Shown: in pieces, positions 8,860 to 17,485 of the stretch
How positions within the stretch are numbered: position 1 is the first letter of the stretch
Layout of the letters: each line of letters begins with the position of its first letter
Origin: CAVUCE01 sp963739985
Lineage (GTDB): Bacteria; Bacteroidota; Ignavibacteria; Ignavibacteriales; Ignavibacteriaceae
Assembly (NCBI GenBank): GCA_963739985.1
Contig: CAVUCE010000001.1
Span: 124,001 to 188,000 of the forward strand
Direction: 5' to 3'
DNA: 64,000 nt
Notes under the pieces: generated by a model
Told to the model about the DNA's origin: nothing
The model's database searches: none
What the model saw: the letters and a program-made list of their open reading frames with translations, nothing else
Program-made: the position numbers and the translations under genes

Positions 8860-9531
8860 ATGGAAAAAATGCAGTTAAAATTTAATTATGGATTAATAGG
8901 AGCTTCCGGAAGATTAGGAAGCGAAGTTAAAAACTTATTTAGTGAAAAAGGGCATGAGTTAGTTTTTAAACATGATTTATCTGAAACTCAATCAACCGGA
9001 GTTCCGGATTTAATTATCGATTGTTCTCTTCCGGAAGTATTTGAACATAATATTGGGGTAGTTAAACATTTTAATAAACCTTTTATAATAGCCACTACCG
9101 GTCTTACAAGTGATCAAATTTCTACGTTAAAGAATCTTTCTAAACTTGTTCCTGTTGTGCAAAGCTATAATTATTCAATCGGCATTCAGGTCTTATTAAA
9201 ATTAACCGCAATCGCAAAAGAAACTTTAGAAGATTGGGATATAGAAATTGTTGAAACACATCATCGATTTAAAAAAGATAAACCATCCGGTACTGCCAAA
9301 ATGATTCAGAATATTTTTGGTGATAAAGATATAAATACATCTTCACTGCGATTAGGGAATGTTGCAGGCGAGCATGTAGTAAGTTTCGCCGGTCTGGGAG
9401 AAGTACTTTCTATTAAACATACTGCAACTTCAAGACGAACTTTTGCAGAGGGAATTCTTAAATCTGCAGAATTCGCACTTGCAAAAAAGAATGGATTTTA
9501 TTCATTTACAGATGTAGTATTTAATAAGTAA
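8860..9531 (+). CDS. dapB: 4-hydroxy-tetrahydrodipicolinate reductase
   Basis: 223-residue DapB, which reduces the DapA product with NAD(P)H. N-terminal Rossmann motif GLIGASGRLGSE (11–22); catalytic block ETHHRFKKDKPSGTA (132–145) with H134-H135 and the substrate-binding KPSGT. It is about 45 residues shorter than the enterobacterial enzyme, as is usual for the compact DapB type of Bacteroidota and Thermotoga. Start is 6 bp after dapA; an internal ATG four codons on is an alternative. Part of the lysine operon. Confidence 0.95.
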   Translation: MEKMQLKFNYGLIGASGRLGSEVKNLFSEKGHELVFKHDLSETQSTGVPDLIIDCSLPEVFEHNIGVVKHFNKPFIIATTGLTSDQISTLKNLSKLVPVVQSYNYSIGIQVLLKLTAIAKETLEDWDIEIVETHHRFKKDKPSGTAKMIQNIFGDKDINTSSLRLGNVAGEHVVSFAGLGEVLSIKHTATSRRTFAEGILKSAEFALAKKNGFYSFTDVVFNK

Positions 9532-9564
9532 CCTTTCTAAAAATTAAAACAATTAGGCTAATAA

Positions 9565-10263
9565 ATGGATTCATACGAGATAATTAATTATATCTCAAAT
9601 TCAACAAAAAAAACTCCTGCAAAAGTTTACTTGCAAGGCGAATTATCAAAAATAGATTTTTCCAAATATGATTTTTATGGAGATGAAAAATCCGGAATTC
9701 TATTTTGTGAATATTCTGAATTAATGCCGTTCCTGGAACTGAACAATCTTTATTTAGAAAAACATAGAGTTGAAATTGATAAACGTAATTCAGCTATTCC
9801 TTTAGCCGATTTAACAAAGTATAATGCTCGAATTGAACCCGGTGCAATTATCCGAGATATGGTAGAGATAGGTGATAATTGTGTTATCATGATGGGAGCA
9901 GTTTTAAATATTGGTGCTGTTATCGGGGAAAAAACCATGATAGATATGAATGTTGTTGTTGGCGGAAGAGCAAAAGTTGGAAACAATTGTCACATTGGTG
10001 CCGGAGCCGTTTTAGCAGGAGTAATTGAGCCGCCAAGCGCCGATCCGGTTGTAATAGACGACGACGTTTTAATAGGCGCAAACGTAGTCGTTCTGGAAGG
10101 TGTTAAGGTTGGTAAAGGTGCTGTAATCGCAGCAGGTTCGGTAGTGGTGAAAGATGTAGAGCCTTACACTGTTATGGCGGGCATTCCGGCAAAGCTTTTA
10201 AAGAAAGTTGATGAAAAAACAAAAAGTAAAACGCTGCTTATGAATGAATTGAGAAAATTATAG
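9565..10263 (+). CDS. dapH: Tetrahydrodipicolinate N-acetyltransferase
   Basis: 232-residue left-handed beta-helix acyltransferase. The N-terminal helical domain starts SYEIINYISNSTKKTPAKVY, as in Bacillus DapH (YkuQ), and hexapeptide repeats run from about residue 85 to 205 (GAIIRDMVEIGDNCVIMMGA, GEKTMIDMNVVVGGRAKVG). It acetylates tetrahydrodipicolinate, committing the operon to the N-acetyl branch of the diaminopimelate pathway rather than the succinyl (DapD) branch; the M20 deacetylase at the end of the operon supplies the matching later step. Length is typical (236 in Bacillus). Confidence 0.93.
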   Translation: MDSYEIINYISNSTKKTPAKVYLQGELSKIDFSKYDFYGDEKSGILFCEYSELMPFLELNNLYLEKHRVEIDKRNSAIPLADLTKYNARIEPGAIIRDMVEIGDNCVIMMGAVLNIGAVIGEKTMIDMNVVVGGRAKVGNNCHIGAGAVLAGVIEPPSADPVVIDDDVLIGANVVVLEGVKVGKGAVIAAGSVVVKDVEPYTVMAGIPAKLLKKVDEKTKSKTLLMNELRKL

Positions 10264-10324
10264 CTGTTAGATGCTATAATTTTAATAAAAGTTATAAATA
10301 ATATCATGGAAAAATTATTCAAAT

Positions 10325-11512
10325 ATGGAAATTATTGTTCAGAAATATGGTGGTAGCTCAGTTGCGGATGCTGATAAGATTAAAAAGATTGCCTCTAAAC
10401 TTTCAAACAAAATTAAAAAAGGATCAAAGTTAGTTGTAGTTGTTTCTGCGATGGGGAAAACAACTGATAATTTAATTAAGCTTGCCAAAGAAATATCGAA
10501 CAATTTAGTTCCTCGAGAACTTGATATGCTTTTAACAACAGGCGAGCAGGTTTCCGCATCTTTGCTTTCAATAGCTTTAAATGATATTGGAATCAAAAGT
10601 AAGTCTTTAAATGCTTTTCAATTGGGAATATTAACAACATCAGATTTTAACCAAGCAAGAATTAAAAATTTACAGACTGAAAAAATTGAAATGCTTTTAG
10701 AAGAATGTGACGCGATTATTGTAACCGGATTTCAAGGGATTACCGATGATGGAGAGGTTACAACACTTGGCCGTGGAGGTTCTGATACATCTGCTGTAGC
10801 ATTGGCAGCTGCTCTTAAAGCAAAATGCGAAATATTTAGCGATGTGGCCGGAATTTATTCGACTGATCCAAGACTTCATCCCGGAGCAAAAAAACTAAAA
10901 AAAGTTACTTATGATGAAATGCTCGAAATGTCTAGCCTTGGCGCAAAAGTATTACATAGCAGATCTGTAGAAATAGCAAAAAAATTTGGAATAACAATTT
11001 ATTGTGGATCAACATTTTCAGATGAGGAGGGAAGTTACGTGATAGATCAGAATATAGAGGAACCGGTTGTAACCGGATTAAGTGTTATGGAAAATCAAAC
11101 ACAGGTTACCCTAACTAATTTACCCTTAAACTATAATTTAGTTCATAAAATTTTTGAAAGTGTTGCTAAAGCCGGACTAAATGTTGATATGATATCCGTA
11201 ATAAGCAACTCCGGATTAAATATTTCTTTCACATTAATTGAAGATAAAAAAACTCACCTTGAAAATGCTTTGAACAAAATATCAGACGAGCTTGGTGAAA
11301 TAAAGATACATTATCATTCAGGAAATTCAAAAATTTCGATAGTCGGTATCGGAATGAAATCGAGCAGCGGTGTTGCGGCAAACTACTTTAAGGCACTGGA
11401 GGGAATCCCGGTAAAACTAGTTACAACTTCGGAAATAAAAATCTCTTGCCTGGTTGATGAAGAGTTTAAAGAACAAGCTGTTAAGTCATTAGTAAATACT
11501 TTTGAGCTTTAG
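10325..11512 (+). CDS. lysC: Aspartate kinase
   Basis: 395-residue monofunctional aspartokinase, producing aspartyl phosphate for lysine, threonine and methionine. Kinase domain about 1–245: KYGGSSVADADKIKKIA at the start, TTGEQVSASLLS, TTLGRGGSDTSAVALAAAL and SDVAGIYSTDPR. Two C-terminal ACT domains (about 260–395; VTLTNLPLNYNLVHKIFE… and ISIVGIGMKSSSGVAANYF) indicate allosteric control by lysine or threonine. It is in the middle of the dap operon, which suggests it is the lysine-dedicated isozyme. No homoserine dehydrogenase fusion. Confidence 0.95.
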   Translation: MEIIVQKYGGSSVADADKIKKIASKLSNKIKKGSKLVVVVSAMGKTTDNLIKLAKEISNNLVPRELDMLLTTGEQVSASLLSIALNDIGIKSKSLNAFQLGILTTSDFNQARIKNLQTEKIEMLLEECDAIIVTGFQGITDDGEVTTLGRGGSDTSAVALAAALKAKCEIFSDVAGIYSTDPRLHPGAKKLKKVTYDEMLEMSSLGAKVLHSRSVEIAKKFGITIYCGSTFSDEEGSYVIDQNIEEPVVTGLSVMENQTQVTLTNLPLNYNLVHKIFESVAKAGLNVDMISVISNSGLNISFTLIEDKKTHLENALNKISDELGEIKIHYHSGNSKISIVGIGMKSSSGVAANYFKALEGIPVKLVTTSEIKISCLVDEEFKEQAVKSLVNTFEL

Positions 11513-11598
11513 CAAAAAAACAAAATTATCGTTGACTAAGTTCGAGATATTTTTATAAATTGGGGGCGTAGTATACTGATTTAAAAGAAAGCCCTAAT

Positions 11599-12714
11599 AT
11601 GATTTTATCACCAGTTGAACTTAGACATCTGTTACATAAGAATCCTGAACTTTCTTTCAAGGAATTTGAAACAACTAAGCTTATTTATCAGGCAATAAAA
11701 GCTGTAGATAAAAATGATAAGCTTAAAGTGCATACTCCTTATCCTACCGGATTATTAGTGGAATATAAAGTTAACGATGATGAAGAATTTCTTCTTTTCA
11801 GAGGCGATATTGATGCGCTTCCGATTAAAGAAGAAACCGGTTACAAGTTTGCTTCAGAAAATGAATTTATGCACGCATGCGGACATGATATTCACACTTC
11901 AATACTTTATAGTTTTCTTACTTCGGTTTTGCAGAATGAAATAAATCATAATATTTTATTTCTTTTTCAACCTGCCGAAGAAAGCGGCGGCGGAGCGATG
12001 GAATTTTACTCAACCGGAATTTTCAATAATTACAAAATTTCTAATGCATTTGCACTTCATGTTAGTGACGAATATCCTAAAAATACCATTGCAAGTACTT
12101 CCGGTATTTTATTTGCTTCATCTCTAGAATTAGATATCGATTTTTACGGAGTTAGTTCGCATGTAGCATTTCCTTACGACGGCAAAAATGCTATGAATGC
12201 TTTAAGATTATTCATGGATTCCGTTGATCAAATTCCAAAAAATATTTCTGATCCTCTGGTATTTGGGATGGGAAAAATAACAGCCGGGGAAGTAAGAAAT
12301 ATTGTTCCGTCAAGTGCAAGAGTCGAAGGTACTTTAAGAGGATTAAATACATCAAAAGTTTTGGACTTTTATCAAAAGTTGGTAGGATATCTTAACGGAG
12401 TAAAACATATAACCGGAGTGGATTTTAATATCACAAAAGGAGCTCATTATCCTGAAGTCATAATTGATAACAATCTGTTCAATCGTCTTTCTAAATCGCT
12501 ATCACTTGAATTTAATTTTATAGATTGCGGCTACAAAATGACCGGTGAGGATTTCGGATTCTTTTCACACAAAATTCCTTCTTTTATGGCTTGGTTAGGT
12601 ACATCAAAAGGTGAAAGAGTTGGATTACACAATCCCAAATTTTTACCGGATGATGATGTAATTGAAATCGGGCGAAAGGTCTACCAAAACATTCTTGAAG
12701 AATTTATTAAATAG
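11599..12714 (+). CDS. M20 amidohydrolase, probable N-acetyldiaminopimelate deacetylase
   Basis: 371-residue M20-family metallohydrolase. Metal-binding signature: FRGDIDALPI, MHACGHDIHTS (two ligands), PAEESGGGA, and the final ligand in GLHNPKF. The dimerisation/lid domain spans about 160–280. M20D members include N-acyl-amino-acid amidohydrolases and the Bacillus DapL-type deacetylase (YkuR). Being the last gene of an operon with dapH, the best reading is removal of the acetyl group from N-acetyl-LL-diaminopimelate. The matching aminotransferase (PatA type) is not in the operon; the class III aminotransferase at 30690–31862 is one candidate. The gene ends 2 bp from a convergent gene. Confidence 0.85.
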   Translation: MILSPVELRHLLHKNPELSFKEFETTKLIYQAIKAVDKNDKLKVHTPYPTGLLVEYKVNDDEEFLLFRGDIDALPIKEETGYKFASENEFMHACGHDIHTSILYSFLTSVLQNEINHNILFLFQPAEESGGGAMEFYSTGIFNNYKISNAFALHVSDEYPKNTIASTSGILFASSLELDIDFYGVSSHVAFPYDGKNAMNALRLFMDSVDQIPKNISDPLVFGMGKITAGEVRNIVPSSARVEGTLRGLNTSKVLDFYQKLVGYLNGVKHITGVDFNITKGAHYPEVIIDNNLFNRLSKSLSLEFNFIDCGYKMTGEDFGFFSHKIPSFMAWLGTSKGERVGLHNPKFLPDDDVIEIGRKVYQNILEEFIK

Positions 12715-12715
12715 A

Positions 12716-13207
12716 TTAGCTTAAATATTTTTTAGGATAATCAAAAAAGACAATTTTTCCGGTTCCTTTATTAATCTCTTTCCAACTTTCTATATCCAAT
12801 TCTATACAAACTATTCCGCATGTCGGCAGATTATCAAAAAATTGATTTGTAAGAAATTCAATTAGATCAGTTAAACCGGGATTATGTCCCACTATCATTA
12901 TTGAATTTATAGTTTCAAAATTTCCCGACAATATTTTTAACAGTTCCTGAATTCCGGCTAAATAAAGATTTTGATTTAAAATATATTTTCCAATAAGTAA
13001 TTTATCCTCAAAAAAATCGGCGGTTGCATTTGCTCTAACGGCAGTGCTTGAAATCAGAAGTTCAGACTTTATTCCTTTTTCGAATAATAAATTTGCCATG
13101 AAAGGTGCATCTCTTTTACCGCGCTCATTTAGAGGTCTGTTATCGTCTTTTAGATTAGGATGATGCCAACTAGACTTTGCGTGCCGAATAATATAAAGTG
13201 TTTTCAT
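12716..13207 (-). CDS. sixA: SixA-type histidine phosphatase
   Basis: 163-residue histidine phosphatase superfamily protein. The catalytic RHG-type motif is IIRHAKSSW (catalytic His9), followed by DDNRPLNERGKRDAPFMA, the usual SixA context, and the second histidine in IMIVGHNPGLTDL. SixA dephosphorylates phosphohistidine, for example on HPt domains or PTS proteins. Convergent with the lysine operon, with no room for a terminator between them. Function inferred by family. Confidence 0.85.
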   Translation of the reverse strand: MKTLYIIRHAKSSWHHPNLKDDNRPLNERGKRDAPFMANLLFEKGIKSELLISSTAVRANATADFFEDKLLIGKYILNQNLYLAGIQELLKILSGNFETINSIMIVGHNPGLTDLIEFLTNQFFDNLPTCGIVCIELDIESWKEINKGTGKIVFFDYPKKYLS

Positions 13208-13377
13208 TTATTATTGTACTAAAAATTAATGTATCAATTTGAATTATTCTCTCAAAATAAGATACAACAAATATTGCAAACTGTTGTAAAATGAAGGGAA
13301 ATATGCTCAATTATTCCGGCACTCAAATTGAACATATCATTATGTTGTTGACCTATTATTTACTTTAGTTAATACTG

Positions 13378-13435
13378 ATAGCCTTAAGAATGGACTCTGG
13401 TTTTTGTTGTGGGGGGTAATCCATCTTAAGGCTAT
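13378..13435. terminator. Long hairpin just downstream of nagB
   Basis: Inverted repeat: ATAGCCTTAAGAATGGA (13378–13394) pairs with TCCATCTTAAGGCTAT (13420–13435), 16 bp with one bulged base and a 25-nt loop rich in G and T. It begins five bases after the nagB stop. There is no long U-tract on the minus strand, so it may be a weak terminator or a transcript-stabilising 3' hairpin. Confidence 0.5.
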
Positions 13436-13439
13436 AATT

Positions 13440-14252
13440 TTATTTTAAAAGTGTTTCAGGATTTAAGTTTGCAGCTTCGATATCTTTAAAATATCGAACA
13501 GTTCCAACTTTTACTTCATAAGTAGATTGATCATCGCATACAATCATCCCTTTAGGATGAAGTTGCAAAGCGCTTACTGTCCACATATGATTTACACCTT
13601 CTTCAACCACTTTTGCCAATGCGCGTGCTTTATTCAATCCGCTGATTAAAATTAATACTTCACTTGCATCCAAGACAGTTTTTACCCCTACAGTTAAAGC
13701 TGTTTTAGGAACTTTTTCAACATCATTATCAAAAAATCTAGAGTTTGCAACAATTGTATCCATGGTTAAAGTTTTAACTCTTGTTAACGATCCCAAAGAA
13801 GAACCAGGTTCATTAAAAGCGATATGACCATCGGGACCAATTCCGCCGATAAATAAATCAATTCCTCCTGCTTTTTCAATTCTTTTCTCGTAACCATCAC
13901 ATTCTTTTTCAAGATTTTTTGCATTTCCATCAAGAATATTTACAAACTTTTTATCTATGTCTATGTGTTTAAAGAAATTATTCCACATGAATGAATGATA
14001 ACTTTCAGGATGTTCTTCCGGTAAACCGACATACTCATCCATGTTAAATGTTGTTACATTTTTAAATGATACTACACCTTTTTGATTAAGCTTAATTAAT
14101 TCTTTGTACATTCCGATTGGCGAAGAACCGGTTGGCAAGCCGAGTACAAATCTCTTGTTTTTATTGGGGCTAAATTCTAAAATTCTTGAGGCAACATAAT
14201 TTGCTGCCCATTTTGATACCATATTATAATTGGGTTGAATAATCAATCTCAT
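13440..14252 (-). CDS. nagB: Glucosamine-6-phosphate deaminase
   Basis: 270-residue NagB converts glucosamine-6-phosphate to fructose-6-phosphate and ammonia. Family blocks: GLPTGSSPIGMYKELI (phosphate loop), TFNMDEYVGLP (catalytic Asp), FIGGIGPDGHIAFNEPGSS (catalytic Asp/His/Glu) and PKTALTVGVKT. Full length (266 in E. coli). nagA lies 8 kb away on the other strand, so the amino-sugar genes are not one operon. ATG start with AAGGAGC ahead of it. Confidence 0.95.
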   Translation of the reverse strand: MRLIIQPNYNMVSKWAANYVASRILEFSPNKNKRFVLGLPTGSSPIGMYKELIKLNQKGVVSFKNVTTFNMDEYVGLPEEHPESYHSFMWNNFFKHIDIDKKFVNILDGNAKNLEKECDGYEKRIEKAGGIDLFIGGIGPDGHIAFNEPGSSLGSLTRVKTLTMDTIVANSRFFDNDVEKVPKTALTVGVKTVLDASEVLILISGLNKARALAKVVEEGVNHMWTVSALQLHPKGMIVCDDQSTYEVKVGTVRYFKDIEAANLNPETLLK

Positions 14253-14345
14253 AATTGCTCCTTGGTTAAAATTGATGTTTTAAATATAAATATTAGTATA
14301 ACAAATCAGCTAAGAATATCACATTAAAAATGAAATAAATTAAAA

Positions 14346-15608
14346 TTAATTAGGCATTCCGCGTTTTCTTCGTTCCTCTTTTGTAAGATCAAATATTTTT
14401 CTGAATAATTTTTCATCATTTCCGGTCATCTCAATTTTCCTTCGTGCCATTACACGTTTTGCAACTTCAATACTTCTTTCCAAATCGTAACTGGTTATTG
14501 CTTCCGATCCGCCCCAAGAAAATGAAGGAATATATTTAATAGGATAATTACCTCCGAAGATATTACTTGATACTCCTACCACAGTTCCTGTATTAAACAT
14601 AGTATTAATTCCGCTTTTAGAATGATCGCCCATTGTGAGTCCGACAAACATCGATCCGCTATCTATTTGTTCTCCATTGATTACAACTTTTACGCTTCCG
14701 TAATTATTTTTAAGATCGCTATTATTTGTATCAGCTCCCAAATTTACCCACATTCCTAAATAAGAATGTCCTAAAAATCCTTCATGTTGTTTGTTGGAAT
14801 AAGAATGTATGATTGATGATTCAACCTCACCGCCAACTTTACAAACTTCTCCAATGCTGGTATCTTCGTAAATCTTCGCTCCAACTTTTATCTTGGAGTC
14901 TCTGCCAATAAATACAGGACCAATTATTGTCGCATTTGGAAAAACTTCAGCATTTTTGCCGATATAAATTGGACCTTCCTCAGCATCCAAAACAGCGCCG
15001 GGTTTTATTTTTGCTCCTTCTTCAATAAAGATATTATTTTCATTCAATAAAACAGCGCCATCATAAATTTTACCTAGCATTCTGTCTTTTTTATCTTTAG
15101 TAAGCAACTTGTAATCAGCTTCAATTTGCTTACCGTTAGATTTTAACAAATCCCATGGATAATTAATTACATCAGCCTCAATTTCTATATTATTCAGATC
15201 ATTAAAATCTGAAAGAGTGTAAAGATCATTTAGTTGATGTTTTAGAGCAGCAAATTTTTTACCGCTAACATTTGCTGCGATAATGGAATCACCCGAAACA
15301 TAAAGTGTATTAGATTTATTGAGATCAATACTCTCTTTTAATTTTGAATCAAAAAGCACCCGGCCGTTTATAAAAAGGCAGTTGTCACCGGAAATTTCAT
15401 TAATTTGAAATGCGTGATTTTGATCTTTTAGTGTATCGCTCAAATAATTTCTGCAGTGTAGTGAGATTGGAATATCCGGATAGTATCGTTGAATTTTTTC
15501 ACGAAGAGTTAAAATTCCACACCGAAGATCATATTCGGGTCTGAAGTAAACAAGAGGAAGCAGCCTGTTAAAGTAAATACCTTCGAAGATGCAGATTCTA
15601 TCAACCAT
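14346..15608 (-). CDS. GlmU-like sugar-phosphate nucleotidyl/acetyltransferase (Bacteroidetes type)
   Basis: 420-residue protein of the alternative GlmU family. N-terminal part (to about 190) starts ICIFEGIYFNRLLPLVYFRPEYDLRCG, the characteristic opening of this family, with a diverged nucleotidyltransferase fold; the C-terminal part (about 190–390) is a left-handed beta-helix with hexapeptide repeats (KIKPGAVLDAEEGPIYIGKN, IGPVFIGRDSKIKVGAKI). It is expected to make UDP-N-acetylglucosamine from glucosamine-1-phosphate. It is next to nagB on the same strand, consistent with amino-sugar metabolism. Sugar specificity cannot be read from sequence. Confidence 0.85.
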   Translation of the reverse strand: MVDRICIFEGIYFNRLLPLVYFRPEYDLRCGILTLREKIQRYYPDIPISLHCRNYLSDTLKDQNHAFQINEISGDNCLFINGRVLFDSKLKESIDLNKSNTLYVSGDSIIAANVSGKKFAALKHQLNDLYTLSDFNDLNNIEIEADVINYPWDLLKSNGKQIEADYKLLTKDKKDRMLGKIYDGAVLLNENNIFIEEGAKIKPGAVLDAEEGPIYIGKNAEVFPNATIIGPVFIGRDSKIKVGAKIYEDTSIGEVCKVGGEVESSIIHSYSNKQHEGFLGHSYLGMWVNLGADTNNSDLKNNYGSVKVVINGEQIDSGSMFVGLTMGDHSKSGINTMFNTGTVVGVSSNIFGGNYPIKYIPSFSWGGSEAITSYDLERSIEVAKRVMARRKIEMTGNDEKLFRKIFDLTKEERRKRGMPN

Positions 15609-15742
15609 AATTTCCCCATTTTTTTAGGTTGCCGAATCAGTTAATTATTACGCGGTTGAGAAAGTTAGAAGGAAAACCGTGAATGCTAAAAAAGAACTAC
15701 AGACTAAATAAACTATTTTTAAATAAAATAGCTAATATTATT

Positions 15743-17398
15743 TTAATCATTTGTAATAAACTCGCAATCAGCCGGAATTTCAGGACGAACAATTAAAACA
15801 TCTTCTTTAAGTAAAGCGACCTTGCCCGGAGCCATACCTTTCTTTTTTACAACATATTTTTTCAGAGTGTAAGAGACCGGAACCATTCCCGCAGTTTTCG
15901 CTTTACTGTGAAACGCTGCCAATGCAGCCGCTTTTTTAAGAATATTTTTTGGAACTGCTTCTTTTGTATTTTCAACTCTTAAAACAACATGCGAACCCGG
16001 AACGCTTCTCGCATGAAACCAGTAATCATTTTGCTTGGCAAATTTAACCGTTAACAGATCGTTGTTCTGGCTATCTTTTCCTACAAACAAATCGTATTTA
16101 TTTTCTATAATGTAATGCTTAAACTTTATATCCATATTCTCTTTTTGATTAATTTTTGTTTGACTTTTGATTTTTAACTGCTCAATTATCTTTTTGTAAT
16201 CTTCCGGGGTATTTGCGGTATTAAAAATAGATTCAATTTCTTTTAATTTGTGAAAGTCCTTTTTTGCTTTTTCATAAAGTACTTGTGATTTTTCAAGATT
16301 TATTCTATCACTTTTGGCTTTATTAAAATATTGATCTACATTTTGTTTCGGAGAAACAGCTTCGTTAAGTTTAATTTGTACAGGTTTGTTTTCTTCATAA
16401 ATATCTTCTATAGTGATTGACTTCATTCCTGCATGAATCTTTCCGATATTTATTAATAGCAAATTTCCAATTTTATTATATAATTCTTCTTTACTACCGT
16501 TGTCTATTCTCGCTTTCAAATTATTAAGTTTATTCCCGGTTTTTTCTAATTCCTTCTGAAGATGCTTTGCAATAATTTTTTCTCTGGAAACAATAGATGA
16601 GTAATAAAAGAATTTACCTATAAAATAATTGTAAGCCTCTGAATACTTTTCAAACACTATTTTTTTTGTGTAAGAGAACAAGATTGTATCTTCAGTTCCC
16701 AAATTTAGTTCTTTAGACTTTTCATTTATAAAGATACAAGGTCTTGATTTATCAATTTCGGAAATAAATTTTTCAACCTCAGAAACCAAGCCGTCTTCTG
16801 TAACTTTGTTAAGTCGTGCTTTTGCTTCGTTAACAATTTCTTTACCGATGATTGGCAACAGCTTTCTAATATCTTCTATTCCGGTTCCCGGAAAATTATC
16901 ACGCAGATGAAGCCTATTAAAATGGTCTATAAAAATAGTATTTGTAATCTCATTATAAAATGATTTTGAAATATCATCCGGCGGATCTTTGAAAAATATT
17001 ACATTTTCATTTCTATCAATTAGAATTAGATTTGTGAACTTTCCTCGTATCGAAAAATAGATATTAAATGATTCGAATTCTAATTTTACTATTCTATCAT
17101 TATCGGCAATTTTTATAGTTAATAATTGGGAAGGGAAGTAATTTGGAAAAAAATCTATAGTATTTATTTTAGCACGGTGCAGATTTTCTTTAATTATAAA
17201 ATATGGTAAACCCGGATTAACAGAAAAATCAACAAATATATCTTCACCGCTAATTAATTTAAAATGCATTACTAGCTTATCTTTTTCTTGTGAATAAGCG
17301 TCAATACATTTTGCAGATTTTAATAACTCATTTAATTCTAAAACATATTTATTTAAGAAAAAATAGCTTCTGTACATCTCAAGTCTTAATAATTTCAA
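15743..17398 (-). CDS. rqcH: NFACT-family ribosome quality control factor, RqcH-like
   Basis: 551-residue NFACT protein. RqcH binds stalled 50S subunits with peptidyl-tRNA and adds C-terminal alanine tails that mark nascent chains for degradation. NFACT-N domain about 1–180 with D101-R102 (NDRIVKLEF), corresponding to the DR motif needed for tailing; a helix-hairpin-helix and long coiled coil (about 260–420, LQKELEKTGNKLNNLKARID); NFACT-R domain about 430–520 (YWFHARSVPGSHVVLR, KKAAALAAFHSKAK). Basic C-terminus is truncated to a short tail. The length matches Bacteroidota members. It was formerly called fibronectin-binding protein A. Confidence 0.88.
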   Translation of the reverse strand: MKLLRLEMYRSYFFLNKYVLELNELLKSAKCIDAYSQEKDKLVMHFKLISGEDIFVDFSVNPGLPYFIIKENLHRAKINTIDFFPNYFPSQLLTIKIADNDRIVKLEFESFNIYFSIRGKFTNLILIDRNENVIFFKDPPDDISKSFYNEITNTIFIDHFNRLHLRDNFPGTGIEDIRKLLPIIGKEIVNEAKARLNKVTEDGLVSEVEKFISEIDKSRPCIFINEKSKELNLGTEDTILFSYTKKIVFEKYSEAYNYFIGKFFYYSSIVSREKIIAKHLQKELEKTGNKLNNLKARIDNGSKEELYNKIGNLLLINIGKIHAGMKSITIEDIYEENKPVQIKLNEAVSPKQNVDQYFNKAKSDRINLEKSQVLYEKAKKDFHKLKEIESIFNTANTPEDYKKIIEQLKIKSQTKINQKENMDIKFKHYIIENKYDLFVGKDSQNNDLLTVKFAKQNDYWFHARSVPGSHVVLRVENTKEAVPKNILKKAAALAAFHSKAKTAGMVPVSYTLKKYVVKKKGMAPGKVALLKEDVLIVRPEIPADCEFITND

Positions 17399-17423
17399 TT
17401 ATGATATCTGTAAAGATAATAAT

Positions 17424-17461
17424 AAAAATCCCCCAATTTCAGTTAATAGAAAATGGGGGAT
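17424..17461 (-). terminator. Rho-independent terminator after POT transporter
   Basis: Minus strand: ATCCCCCATTTT … AAATTGGGGGAT followed by TTTTTATTATT. Stem of eight or more pairs including five G–C pairs, 10-nt loop, U-tract. Begins about 25 bp after the stop of the gene at 17486–18904. Confidence 0.85.
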
Positions 17462-17485
17462 AAGATAAGATCAAAAAAAATATTT

